From contig NZ_QLIQ01000017.1 in assembly GCF_003428165.1 (NCBI RefSeq), positions 1 through 62,677 on the forward strand: a stretch of 62,677 nucleotides of DNA. Reading direction: 5' to 3'. This DNA is from Cysteiniphilum litorale (GTDB lineage Bacteria; Pseudomonadota; Gammaproteobacteria; Francisellales; Francisellaceae). The position numbers and the translations under genes are program-made. The notes under the pieces were generated by a model, which searched no databases, was not told the origin of the DNA, and saw only the letters and a list, made by a program, of their open reading frames with translations. The stretch's first letter is position 1. Every line of letters begins with the position of its first letter. This document shows, in pieces, positions 55,312 to 62,677 of this stretch.

Positions 55312-56314
55312 AATTAATATTCATTTTAATATTTCACATTATCAAAGCACTCTACTTAAATGGTTTAGCCAAAATGGGCGTCATGACCTACCATGGCAGG
55401 GTGATTTTAACCCTTATCACGTGTGGTTATCTGAGATTATGTTACAACAAACACAAGTTAAAACCGTTATTCCATACTTTCTCAAGTTTATTGATAGATT
55501 TCCGCATATCAGTGATTTAGCGCAAGCAAATCAAGATGAGGTAATGCAGCATTGGGCAGGGCTTGGCTATTACGCACGCGCTAGAAACCTGCACAAAACA
55601 GCGCAAGTCATTTGTCAGAAATATAACGATGTGATACCTGATCGCATTGATGATTTATTAGCATTACCCGGCATTGGTCGATCAACCGCGCATGCAATCT
55701 TATCGATTGCATTTAAGCAAGTAACACCGATTATGGATGGTAATGTTAAACGTGTATTTGCACGTGTTTTTGCGATTGATGAAGTTTTATCAGGTGCTGC
55801 CAGTGAGAAAAAGCTATGGCAATTGGCGCATAAGCTTATGCCAAAAGACAAAACGCAAAATTACACACAAGCACAAATGGATTTGGGGGCGACAATCTGT
55901 ACACGAACCAAGCCAAAGTGTGGGCTTTGTCCGTTACAGGGTATTTGTTTGAGTTTTGCCAATAATCAGGTGAAACAATATCCACGGAAAAAAGAAAAAA
56001 GGGCGAAGCCAGTTCAATCAGCGGTGTTTCATCTTTATCAATATCAAGATGAGCTGCTACTTATCAAAAAACCGAATAAAGGCATTTGGGGTGGGTTATA
56101 CGCGTTGCCAGAGTCTGCGTTACATATTGGTGAATACAGTCATATGCTATGTGAAGAGCAAAAGCATATATTCACGCATTTTGAGCTTTATTATGATATT
56201 AAGGTCTATCAATTAACTCAGAAAGCAACGATTGATAATGCTTATTGGGTTAGCAAGGATAATATAAAGGAGTATGCATTGCCTGCACCATTGGCAAAGC
56301 ATTTGATTTGCTAA
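55304..56314 (+). CDS. mutY: A/G-specific adenine glycosylase MutY
   Basis: 336 residues. HhH-GPD fold: catalytic glutamate in SEIMLQQTQV near 44, the helix-hairpin-helix LPGIGRSTAHAIL near 122, aspartate in IMDGNVKRV near 144, and the 4Fe-4S cysteines in CTRTKPKCGLCPLQGIC near 198-214. The C-terminal NUDIX-like domain that recognises 8-oxoguanine (KPNKGIWGGLYALPE) is present. It removes adenine mispaired with 8-oxoguanine. Confidence 0.95.
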   Translation: MTEINIHFNISHYQSTLLKWFSQNGRHDLPWQGDFNPYHVWLSEIMLQQTQVKTVIPYFLKFIDRFPHISDLAQANQDEVMQHWAGLGYYARARNLHKTAQVICQKYNDVIPDRIDDLLALPGIGRSTAHAILSIAFKQVTPIMDGNVKRVFARVFAIDEVLSGAASEKKLWQLAHKLMPKDKTQNYTQAQMDLGATICTRTKPKCGLCPLQGICLSFANNQVKQYPRKKEKRAKPVQSAVFHLYQYQDELLLIKKPNKGIWGGLYALPESALHIGEYSHMLCEEQKHIFTHFELYYDIKVYQLTQKATIDNAYWVSKDNIKEYALPAPLAKHLIC

Positions 56315-56358
56315 CAAGGGCTAAGACTCAATATTCACCCACAAGTGCTCACCGTCCC

Positions 56359-56413
56359 CTGAGCGTAAGTCGAAGGGTAATCACACTTCATAAAGGCTTC
56401 GACTTACGCTCAG
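56359..56413. repeat. 17-bp inverted repeat between mutY and adk
   Basis: CTGAGCGTAAGTCGAAG (56359-56375) and its perfect complement (56397-56413), 21-bp loop. It sits between convergent mutY and adk genes and resembles the widespread GAGCGTAGTCGAAGG intergenic palindrome of Proteobacteria; it could serve as a two-way terminator. Confidence 0.75.
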
Positions 56414-56501
56414 CCAACGCTTACGCAATAAAAGTGGTCAGGAATGTGGTCATAGCCCCAACAAGTAATGCATATTAGAAAAAACGATGATTTTTAAACA
56501 T

Positions 56502-56573
56502 CCCGTCAGCCTACGGCTGCCACCCCTCTTTGCAAGAGGGGTGCCAAGTTTACGAGGCGGGGTGTTGAAATAG
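56502..56573. repeat. Palindromic repeat, CCGTCAGCCTACGGCTGCC family
   Basis: CCCGTCAGCCTACGGCTGCC followed by CACCCCTCTTTGCAAGAGGGGTG, two adjacent small palindromes. A related copy is at 62515-62549. Located just after the end of adk on the minus strand. Confidence 0.7.
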
Positions 56574-56604
56574 AAAAAAGTGCATAATTGGATGAAATGT
56601 AACA

Positions 56605-57276
56605 TTAGGCAGTTGCGTGCTGGCTAAGTACTTGGAAAATTTCTTTGGTCACTGTATCAACACTTTGATTGCCATCAACTTTAACATAAGTAGGCTTTTT
56701 AAGTTTGGTGCCCGCGGTATCAAAATGCTGGTAGTATTCAATCAATGGTGCAGTTTGCGCATGATAGACACTTAAGCGATTTTTAACCGTTTCTTCTTTA
56801 TCATCTTCACGTTGAATCAACTCTTCACCGGTTTGATCGTCTTTGCCAGTAACTTTTGGTGGGTTATTATCAACGTGATAGGTGCGACCTGAAGCCTCGT
56901 GAATTCTGCGACCTGACATGCGTTTGATGATGATATTGTCATCTAAAGTGATCTCAATAATAAAATCGATATTAATGCCAAGCTTTTTAAAGGCGTTGGC
57001 TTGTCCTAATGTGCGCGGTACGCCATCAAGCATAAAGCCATTGTTGCAATCAGTCTGTGATAGGCGTTCTTTAACGATTTGCATAATAAAATCATCAGAA
57101 ACAAGCTCGCCAGCATCTAATATTTTCTTTAGCTTCATGCCTGTTTCAGAACCTGATTTGATCGCTGCTCGCAGCATATCACCTGTGGAGATCTGTGGAA
57201 TATTGAATTGTGTTTCAATGCGCTTTGCTTGCGTGCCTTTGCCAGCCCCTGGAGGGCCTAGAAGAATAATGTTCAT
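56605..57276 (-). CDS. adk: Adenylate kinase
   Basis: 223 residues. P-loop [10 protein letters not shown] near 7, the NMP-binding arginine region [14 protein letters not shown] near 31, and the long [16 protein letters not shown] with [11 protein letters not shown]. The LID lacks the four zinc cysteines, so it is the hydrogen-bonded gram-negative type. The ATG at 57276 is the family start. Monocistronic, with a 283-bp divergent region shared with rpsO. Confidence 0.96.
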   Translation of the reverse strand: MNIILLGPPGAGKGTQAKRIETQFNIPQISTGDMLRAAIKSGSETGMKLKKILDAGELVSDDFIMQIVKERLSQTDCNNGFMLDGVPRTLGQANAFKKLGINIDFIIEITLDDNIIIKRMSGRRIHEASGRTYHVDNNPPKVTGKDDQTGEELIQREDDKEETVKNRLSVYHAQTAPLIEYYQHFDTAGTKLKKPTYVKVDGNQSVDTVTKEIFQVLSQHATA

Positions 57277-57433
57277 GTGGTTTCCACTAAAAGTAAAAAT
57301 AAAATGTGACTCTATGATAAAAAGAAATGGTTTAAAAGTCTTTTAAAAAATTGGTTAGGTTTGAATTTTCGTTCGTTTATCTATTCTTGCTTAGGATAGT
57401 TTATTTATTCTCTACATAAGCTTTGCCTTTGCT

Positions 57434-57461
57434 TGTTGTTTATCTAAAAAGCATGTATTAT
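57434..57461 (+). promoter_or_regulatory. Possible sigma-70 promoter for rpsO-pnp
   Basis: TTGTTG at 57434-57439 and TATTAT at 57456-57461, 16-bp spacer, TG directly before the -10. Downstream, GATATTTT and AAAATATC flank a leader hairpin, consistent with a structured rpsO leader. Consensus match is moderate. Confidence 0.35.
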
Positions 57462-57559
57462 ACGGCGTTGCTAAACTGTCACGATATTTTTTACGGTTAA
57501 ATGTACAAAATATCACATGGGAAGTTTAACAAAAAAAATAAATCTTAGGAGAAAACACT

Positions 57560-57826
57560 ATGTTAAGCACCGAGCAAAAACAATCGATCGTTTCTGAATA
57601 TCAACGTTCAGAAGGCGATACAGGCTCACCAGAAGTACAAGTTGCACTATTGACAGCTCGCATTACCGGGCTGCAAGGGCATTTTGAATCACACAAACAA
57701 GACTTCCACTCAAGACGTGGTTTGTTGCGTTTAGTAAGTCAACGTCGTAAACTTCTTGACTATTTGAAGAGCAAAGATATCGAGCGCTATCGCGCATTGA
57801 TCGAGCGTTTAGGTTTACGTAGATAA
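57560..57826 (+). CDS. rpsO: 30S ribosomal protein S15
   Basis: 88 residues, standard length. The signature block from [20 protein letters not shown] (about 41-60) to RRKLLDYLK is complete. It binds the central domain of 16S rRNA and bridges to 23S rRNA. TAGGAGA precedes the ATG. In E. coli S15 binds its own leader to block translation; the leader here has a possible hairpin near 57483-57517. pnp follows after 47 bp, the conserved order. Confidence 0.97.
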   Translation: MLSTEQKQSIVSEYQRSEGDTGSPEVQVALLTARITGLQGHFESHKQDFHSRRGLLRLVSQRRKLLDYLKSKDIERYRALIERLGLRR

Positions 57827-57873
57827 GATCAAAGATACGACACACCGCAAAACAACGATAATAAGGTACACAC

Positions 57874-59949
57874 GTGAAAATATTTAAAGAAGTCTTTCAG
57901 TTAGGACAACATCAAGTAACATTGGAAACAGGATCAATGGCGCGTCAAGCGGCAGGTTCGGTTTTAGTTACTATGGGCGATACCGTTGTATTGGTAACAA
58001 CCGCAGCGCAAAAAGAGGCTAAAGAAGGTATAGATTTCTTCCCATTGACAGTCAACTACCAAGAAAAAGCATACGCAGCAGGTAAGATTCCAGGCGGATT
58101 CCCGCGTCGTGAGGGGCGACCAAGTGAAAACGAGACCTTAACAGCTCGTTTGATTGACCGTCCACTGCGTCCATTGTTTCCTGAAGGCTTTTATAATGAA
58201 GTTCAAGTTGTGGCAACCGTGTTATCATATGATCCTGAGGTGCCGCCGGATATTCCAGCGCTGATCGGTGCTTCGGCTTCGTTGGTATTATCTGGGGTAC
58301 CATTTGAGGGTCCTGTTGCTGGTGTGCGTGTCGGCTTTATTGATGGGCAATATGTTTTAAACCCATCATTTGCCAAACTAGATATTTCAGAGTTGGATTT
58401 AGTCGTTGCCGGTACGAAAGACGCCGTGTTGATGGTTGAATCAGAAGCAAAAAGCTTGCCAGAAGATGTCATGCTTGGCGCTGTTTTATATGGTCACAAA
58501 GAAATGCAAGTGATCATTGAAGCGATTAATCACTTAGCGAAATATGCTGCCAAGCCGCGCTGGGATTTTGTACCAAAAGCGGAAAACAAAGCATTAAAAG
58601 AGCAGATTAAGTCACGTTTTTATAGTGAGATTAAAGCAGTTTATCAAGAAACTGAGAAACAAAAGCGTGTTGAGGCAATCAACCGTTTACGCAAAATAGT
58701 GGTTGAGGCTATTGTTGCTGATGAAACGGAATTAGAAGAAGTTTCTGTGGAAGAGATTAAAACAATTTTCCACGACATTGAAAAAGAAGTCGTTCGTAAA
58801 AATATTTTAAGTGGCTTGCCACGTATTGATGGTCGCGATACACGTACAGTACGCCCAATTAATGTACGCACAGGTGTACTACCTAAAGCACATGGCTCAG
58901 CGTTGTTCACGCGTGGTGAAACACAAGCTTTAGTGGTGACAACTTTAGGTAATGATCGCGATGCACAGTTGGTTGAAACTTTAGGTGGCGATAAGAAGAA
59001 CCGCTACATGTTACATTATAATTTCCCGCCATACTCAGTTGGTGAAACGGGTATGATTGGCACACCTAAGCGTCGTGAGATTGGTCATGCTAATTTGGCG
59101 AAACGTGCGACACAAGCAGTATTCCCAAATGAAGATGCCTATCCTTATGTTATCCGTGTGGTATCTGAAATTACGGAATCAAATGGTTCAAGTTCGATGG
59201 CAACCGTTTGTGGTTCATCACTATCAATGATGGATGCCGGCGTGCCGTTAGCTGCTCCTGTTGCAGGTATTGCAATGGGGCTTATTAAAGATGGTGATAA
59301 ATATGCGGTGTTGTCAGATATCTTAGGTGATGAGGATCACTTGGGTGATATGGACTTTAAAGTAGCGGGTACGCGCTATGGTGTGACGGCTTTGCAGATG
59401 GATATCAAGATCAAAGGTATCACACGTGAAATCATGCATGCAGCGCTTGAGCAAGCTAAAGAAGGGCGTTTGCATATTTTAGGCATTATGAATGAAGTGA
59501 TTTCTGAATATAAAACAGAAACCTCTGATAATGCGCCACAAGTAGAAGTCATTACAATTGATCCAAGTAAAATTCGTGATGTGATCGGCAAAGGTGGGGC
59601 GACGGTTAAAGGCATTACTGAGAAAACGGGTGCCTCCATTGACACTTCAGATAATGGTGATGTCAAAATTTTTGCAAAGAGTCGTAATGCATTGAATGCT
59701 GCGATTGAAGAAGTGTTAGCTTTAACAGCCAGTGCGGAAGTAGGTCAAACCTATAGTGGTAAAGTCGTTAAAGTCTTAGATTTTGGCGCGTTTATTAATA
59801 TTCTGCCAGGTAAAGATGGCTTATTGCCATTTGCTGAGCTTGAAAGTATTGGCGTTAATCCAAATACGATGGCAGAAGGCAAAAGCATGAATGTTATGGT
59901 GCAGAATATTGATCGCATGGGCAAAATCAAACTTGTACCAGTTCAATAG
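57874..59949 (+). CDS. pnp: Polyribonucleotide nucleotidyltransferase
   Basis: 691 residues from a GTG at 57874 with AAGG 7 bases upstream. Two RNase PH-like halves ([15 protein letters not shown] near 70 and [20 protein letters not shown] near 475), a KH domain at about 555-610 ([18 protein letters not shown]) and a C-terminal S1 domain at about 625-690. PNPase degrades RNA 3'-5' with phosphate and is part of the degradosome. The C-terminal tail beyond S1 is very short, which would remove the usual RNase E contact extension. Confidence 0.97.
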   Translation: MKIFKEVFQLGQHQVTLETGSMARQAAGSVLVTMGDTVVLVTTAAQKEAKEGIDFFPLTVNYQEKAYAAGKIPGGFPRREGRPSENETLTARLIDRPLRPLFPEGFYNEVQVVATVLSYDPEVPPDIPALIGASASLVLSGVPFEGPVAGVRVGFIDGQYVLNPSFAKLDISELDLVVAGTKDAVLMVESEAKSLPEDVMLGAVLYGHKEMQVIIEAINHLAKYAAKPRWDFVPKAENKALKEQIKSRFYSEIKAVYQETEKQKRVEAINRLRKIVVEAIVADETELEEVSVEEIKTIFHDIEKEVVRKNILSGLPRIDGRDTRTVRPINVRTGVLPKAHGSALFTRGETQALVVTTLGNDRDAQLVETLGGDKKNRYMLHYNFPPYSVGETGMIGTPKRREIGHANLAKRATQAVFPNEDAYPYVIRVVSEITESNGSSSMATVCGSSLSMMDAGVPLAAPVAGIAMGLIKDGDKYAVLSDILGDEDHLGDMDFKVAGTRYGVTALQMDIKIKGITREIMHAALEQAKEGRLHILGIMNEVISEYKTETSDNAPQVEVITIDPSKIRDVIGKGGATVKGITEKTGASIDTSDNGDVKIFAKSRNALNAAIEEVLALTASAEVGQTYSGKVVKVLDFGAFINILPGKDGLLPFAELESIGVNPNTMAEGKSMNVMVQNIDRMGKIKLVPVQ

Positions 59950-59970
59950 CTAGTAATAATAGAAAATGAG

Positions 59971-60047
59971 TTGCATTTCCCATTATCTCCTACTGTGGGG
60001 TAGCTTGCGTAGTGTCAGCTGAATGGTGAGGGATGATTGAAATTTAA
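59971..60047. repeat. Degenerate copy of the CCTCACCCGTGC-family element
   Basis: TTGCATTTCCCATTATCTCC through TGGTGAGGGATGATTG aligns along its length with the intact element starting at 60049 (TTGCATTCCCCCTATTACC ... GGGTGAGGGGGTAAT). The two lie in tandem about 78 bp apart, between pnp and erpA. Confidence 0.6.
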
Positions 60048-60048
60048 C

Positions 60049-60120
60049 TTGCATTCCCCCTATTACCTCTCCCCTTGCGGGAGAGGTCGTGCAGCTTAGA
60101 CTGTACGGGTGAGGGGGTAA
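60049..60120. repeat. Intergenic palindromic element, CCTCACCCGTGC family
   Basis: CCTCTCCCCTTGCGGGAGAGG hairpin followed by TCGTGCAGC and GGGTGAGGGGG. Same family as 60569-60623 and, inverted, 32611-32664. It lies within the leader upstream of erpA. Confidence 0.8.
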
Positions 60121-60177
60121 TTTAAACGCAACTGAATTTTTAATAACAAGTAAAATAAGGGAGCAAAAGAAAGCAAA

Positions 60178-60522
60178 ATGAGCGTCCAACAGGCACAACC
60201 GCTTAATTTCACTGATGCAGCTGCTTTGAAAGTAAAAGAGCTGATTTCAGAAGAAGACAACAAAGATTTGAAGCTACGCGTATATATCACCGGTGGTGGT
60301 TGCTCTGGTTTTCAATATGGCTTTACCTTTGATGAAGAACAAAAAGAAGATGATATGATCTTTGAAAATCATGGTGTTTATTTGTTGGTAGATGCGATGA
60401 GCTTCCAGTATCTTATTGGTGCTGATATCGATTATAAAGAAGATGTCGAAGGTGCTCACTTTATTATTCGTAACCCAAATGCTAAAACCACCTGTGGTTG
60501 TGGCTCTTCTTTTTCTGTTTAA
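60178..60522 (+). CDS. erpA: Iron-sulphur cluster insertion protein ErpA
   Basis: 114 residues of the A-type carrier family. The three cluster cysteines are in [11 protein letters not shown] near 42 and CGCGSSFSV at the C-terminus. Acidic loops (FDEEQKEDD) and the extended start [20 protein letters not shown] favour ErpA over IscA. It passes Fe-S clusters to apoproteins. The gene stands alone, bracketed by repeats on both sides. Confidence 0.92.
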   Translation: MSVQQAQPLNFTDAAALKVKELISEEDNKDLKLRVYITGGGCSGFQYGFTFDEEQKEDDMIFENHGVYLLVDAMSFQYLIGADIDYKEDVEGAHFIIRNPNAKTTCGCGSSFSV

Positions 60523-60568
60523 ATTTCTTTGCCTTAATATTCTTCAATAAACAAGTTGCACCATTTGT

Positions 60569-60623
60569 CACCTCTCCCCTTGCGGGAGAGGTCGTGTAGC
60601 TTGGGCTGCACGGGTGAGGGGTG
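60569..60623. repeat. Intergenic palindromic element, CCTCACCCGTGC family
   Basis: CACCTCTCCCCTTGCGGGAG through TGCACGGGTGAGGGGTGA, about 50 bp after erpA. It is nearly the same as 60062-60118 and in the same orientation; it may end erpA transcription. Confidence 0.8.
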
Positions 60624-60642
60624 ATTTTATAGCTATTTTAAT

Positions 60643-60762
60643 GTAGGGGCGTATGCAATACGCCCCCTACGCTTAATGCGTATGTATAACACCGGACGTA
60701 TGCAGTACGCCCCTACGATTAATGGGTATGTATAACACCGAGCTTATGCAATACGCCCCTAC
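60643..60762. repeat. Tandem cluster of GCGTATGCAATACGC repeats
   Basis: A palindromic GTAGGGGCGTATGCAATACG unit at 60643-60670 is followed by two head-to-tail 46-bp units (60671-60716 and 60717-60762), each starting TTAATG-GTATGTATAACACC and ending TACGCCCCTAC. A single copy is also found at 25261-25282. It fills most of the 303-bp gap between erpA and the acetyltransferase gene. Confidence 0.8.
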
Positions 60763-60825
60763 GGTTATGGCAGCGGATTGTTGGTAATGCGTTGCAATCA
60801 TTTATTCAATAATGGAGTTTAATAA

Positions 60826-61308
60826 GTGGCTGATATTTGTATTAGATTGCTTACATCTGTCGATTGGCAAATTTGGAAAACAATACGCTTACAAGCGCTA
60901 AAAGATTCCCCTCAGAGCTTTGGTTCATCTTATGAGGAGACCTTGCTTTGTAATGATCAATATTTCAAAGAGATGCTTGAGGAAAATGATATTTTTGCAG
61001 CTTTTGATGGTAATGAGATTATTGGTTGCGTTGGCTTTTTGCCTTTGAAAAGCGCTAGAACTGCGCATCGCGGGATGATTTGGGGCATGTATACGTCCTT
61101 AGCTGCTCGTGGTAAGGGCGTTGCTAAGCAATTGATGCATCAAGTCATCAAGCATGCCGCTGATTATGTAACGCAACTACATTTACATTGCGTGACTGGA
61201 AATGCTGCGGCATTGGCGTTATATCAGCAGCTTGGTTTTGAAACTTATGGTACAGAACCAAAATCAATAAAAGTGCACAATCAGTTCTATGATCAATATT
61301 GGTACTGA
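60826..61308 (+). CDS. GNAT-family N-acetyltransferase
   Basis: 160 residues from a GTG at 60826; TGGAG lies 10 bases upstream. The acetyl-CoA-binding motif A is at about 85-110 (IWGMYTSLAARGKGVAKQLM, with the R/Q-x-x-G-x-G/A pattern RGKGVA), followed by LHCVTGNAAALALYQQLGF. Substrate unknown; the overall style is that of cytoplasmic small-molecule or protein acetyltransferases. Confidence 0.8.
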   Translation: MADICIRLLTSVDWQIWKTIRLQALKDSPQSFGSSYEETLLCNDQYFKEMLEENDIFAAFDGNEIIGCVGFLPLKSARTAHRGMIWGMYTSLAARGKGVAKQLMHQVIKHAADYVTQLHLHCVTGNAAALALYQQLGFETYGTEPKSIKVHNQFYDQYWY

Positions 61309-61515
61309 TCATAAACCATTTTACAGTATTTCTTCCTTTGCCTTTTATGTAATTTTAATAAGTTGAATTTTGAGAATAGTCATAGCTATTACCTGCAATT
61401 CAGCTTATTAAAGTTTTCACAAAATGCGTTGAAATTAAACACCGCAAAATGATTTACGAGCGGTACAATGATGTTAGAATTAGCATAAGTTTATCGTGTT
61501 GACTTAAGGAACTAT

Positions 61516-62472
61516 ATGAAAGTCGCCTTTATTATTGACCCATTACATACCTTTAATATCAAAAAAGATACCGCTTATATGATGATGTTATCAGTTGCTA
61601 AGAAAGACTGGCAGCAGTACGTCTTTGAGCTTGAGGATATTTTTGTTGAAGAGGGTGTTGCATATGGTGAGGGTTATGAGCTAACACTCACTGCAAGTAA
61701 AGAGCATAACAAATGGTATCATCTAAACCCAATGGATAAAGTGAAGCTAGGTGATTTCGATGCGATCTTTATGCGTAAAGATCCACCGTTTAATATGGAA
61801 TTTGTCTATGCAACGTATATTTTGGAAGTGGCTGAAAAGCAGGGTGCATTAATTATTAATAAGCCGCAAACCTTAAGGGATGCCAATGAGAAATTTTCAA
61901 TTACGCGTTATCCTGATTTAGCACCAAAAACAATGGTGAGTCGTTCATTTAAACATATTAAGCGTTTTATTGATAATTATCAGGATGTAGTGGTTAAACC
62001 GCTTGATGGCATGGGTGGCGAGTCAATATTCCGTATCCAACCAAATGATCCCAATAAAAATGTCATTCTAGAGACAATCACAAAATATGAATCACAATTT
62101 ATTATGGTGCAGCAATATCAACCCGCGATTAAAGATGGTGACAAACGTATCTTAATCGTAGATGGTGAGCCATTGGAGTATTTGGTGGCACGCATTCCAA
62201 GTGGTGATGATAGTCGTGGCAATTTAGCGCGCGGCGCATCAACGGTGGTAAGAAAGCTTACGGCTGAAGAGTATGAGATAGCCAGTATTGTTGGCAGGGA
62301 TCTTAAACAAAGTGGCGTACTGTTTGCCGGTATTGATGTTATTGGTGATTGTTTGACTGAGATTAATATAACCAGTCCTACGATGACACAACAAATTTTT
62401 AATGAAAGTGGTGTCAATGCAACAGATATACTGATGGATGTTGTTGAAGATCGAGTGATCAATCGAAAGTAA
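61516..62472 (+). CDS. gshB: Glutathione synthetase
   Basis: 318 residues, usual length. ATP-grasp fold: IIDPLHTFNIKKDTAYMMM at the N-terminus, FMRKDPPFNMEF near 90, KPLDGMGGESIF near 160 and the final NITSPTMTQQIF near 280. It joins glycine to gamma-glutamylcysteine. TTAAGGAAC precedes the ATG. The partner gshA is not in this window. About 200 bp of AT-rich sequence lie upstream, with no feature beyond a likely promoter. Confidence 0.95.
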   Translation: MKVAFIIDPLHTFNIKKDTAYMMMLSVAKKDWQQYVFELEDIFVEEGVAYGEGYELTLTASKEHNKWYHLNPMDKVKLGDFDAIFMRKDPPFNMEFVYATYILEVAEKQGALIINKPQTLRDANEKFSITRYPDLAPKTMVSRSFKHIKRFIDNYQDVVVKPLDGMGGESIFRIQPNDPNKNVILETITKYESQFIMVQQYQPAIKDGDKRILIVDGEPLEYLVARIPSGDDSRGNLARGASTVVRKLTAEEYEIASIVGRDLKQSGVLFAGIDVIGDCLTEINITSPTMTQQIFNESGVNATDILMDVVEDRVINRK

Positions 62473-62514
62473 ATAACTGAAATTTTACACTTTAGGAAAA
62501 CTATGATTTTATGA

Positions 62515-62549
62515 ACACCCCGTCAGCCTACGGCTGCCACCCCTCTTGC
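62515..62549. repeat. Palindromic repeat, CCGTCAGCCTACGGCTGCC family, partial copy
   Basis: ACACCCCGTCAGCCTACGGC then TGCCACCCCTCTTGCAAA, matching the first half of the element at 56502-56573. The second palindrome is truncated. Located after gshB. Confidence 0.7.
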
Positions 62550-62645
62550 AAAGCATAGGTTTATAGGGATCTTTGGGTAAGTGGGTTTTAAAATGGTTGA
62601 GTTAAAGATAAGATGAATAAAATCACAAGGAAATAAGGTAAGTAA

Positions 62646-62677
62646 ATGAGTTGGGTGTTGGAAGAGTTATCGGGGAT
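62646..62677 (+). CDS. Start of a further gene (partial, runs off the window)
   Basis: ATG at 62646 with AAGG 7 bases upstream and an open frame encoding MSWVLEELSG to the edge. Too short to identify. Confidence 0.35.
   Translation, partial: MSWVLEELSG

Noticed and set aside
60643-60762. CRISPR-like array
   Set aside because: Units follow head to tail without unique spacers and are palindromic intergenic repeats.

Overview
The window reads as the chromosome of an AT-rich gammaproteobacterium. The core genes (ftsK, lolA, kbl-tdh, hrpA, hpf, ptsN, rapZ, alr, pabA/pabBC, pyrC, pyrE, apt, mutY, adk, rpsO-pnp, erpA, gshB) are gammaproteobacterial in type. The low GC, the POT transporter and the richness in secreted Rhs proteins make me lean, as inference only, to the Francisella/Fastidiosibacteraceae or Legionella-Coxiella side of the class. 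I see no rRNA, tRNA, CRISPR array, prophage or intact insertion sequence.

Left third (1-22.9 kb) is accessory. It opens with gene remnants (1-570), then three LuxR-type regulators, two of which are PAS-HTH paralogues (574-3210). The rest is dominated by a secreted Rhs/Tc-toxin-like locus. One 1326-aa YD-repeat 'shell' protein (15415-19395) stops where the Rhs-associated core should begin. Four separate proteins (3247-4956, 5041-6708, 13804-15327, 19502-21055) each carry their own signal peptide, the Rhs core ending in DPSGH, a glycine/alanine-rich hydrophobic segment and a different C-terminal tip. They look like exchangeable cartridges for the shell. Four small secreted paralogues with two conserved cysteines sit around them (6971-7438, 7481-7924, 21065-21562, 21839-22306). 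A nine-gene minus-strand run from 21562 down to 8089 joins one small protein, a cartridge, the shell, a second cartridge, a secreted S33/TAP-type hydrolase, two unknown secreted proteins, a secreted GDSL lipase and a cytosolic esterase. No PAAR, VgrG, Hcp or recognisable immunity gene is present. I infer a two-piece exported toxin-delivery system, possibly aimed at eukaryotic cells; this is the most interesting part of the window.

Middle third (22.9-45 kb) is mainly housekeeping: M20 amidohydrolase with a cation/proton antiporter; ftsK-lolA; kbl-tdh for threonine catabolism; POT peptide transporter; EamA exporter; SDR; an RNB exoribonuclease followed by the helicase hrpA. A 480-bp gap at 40216-40698 holds a run of strong hairpins with purine-rich GGGA loops, a candidate small RNA. 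Then comes a regulatory PTS cluster: hpf, ptsN, a minimal HprK, rapZ, mannose-type EIIA and HPr.

Right third (45-62.7 kb) holds elbB convergent with and overlapping alr; an operon of an acyl-adenylating ligase, pabBC fusion, pabA and alr; pyrC of a type I associate with Bacteroidetes; pyrE; an orphan AcfC-like binding protein; apt-mutY; adk; rpsO-pnp; erpA; a GNAT acetyltransferase; gshB; and the first codons of a further gene. Several families of short palindromic intergenic repeats are scattered here, densest on both sides of erpA.
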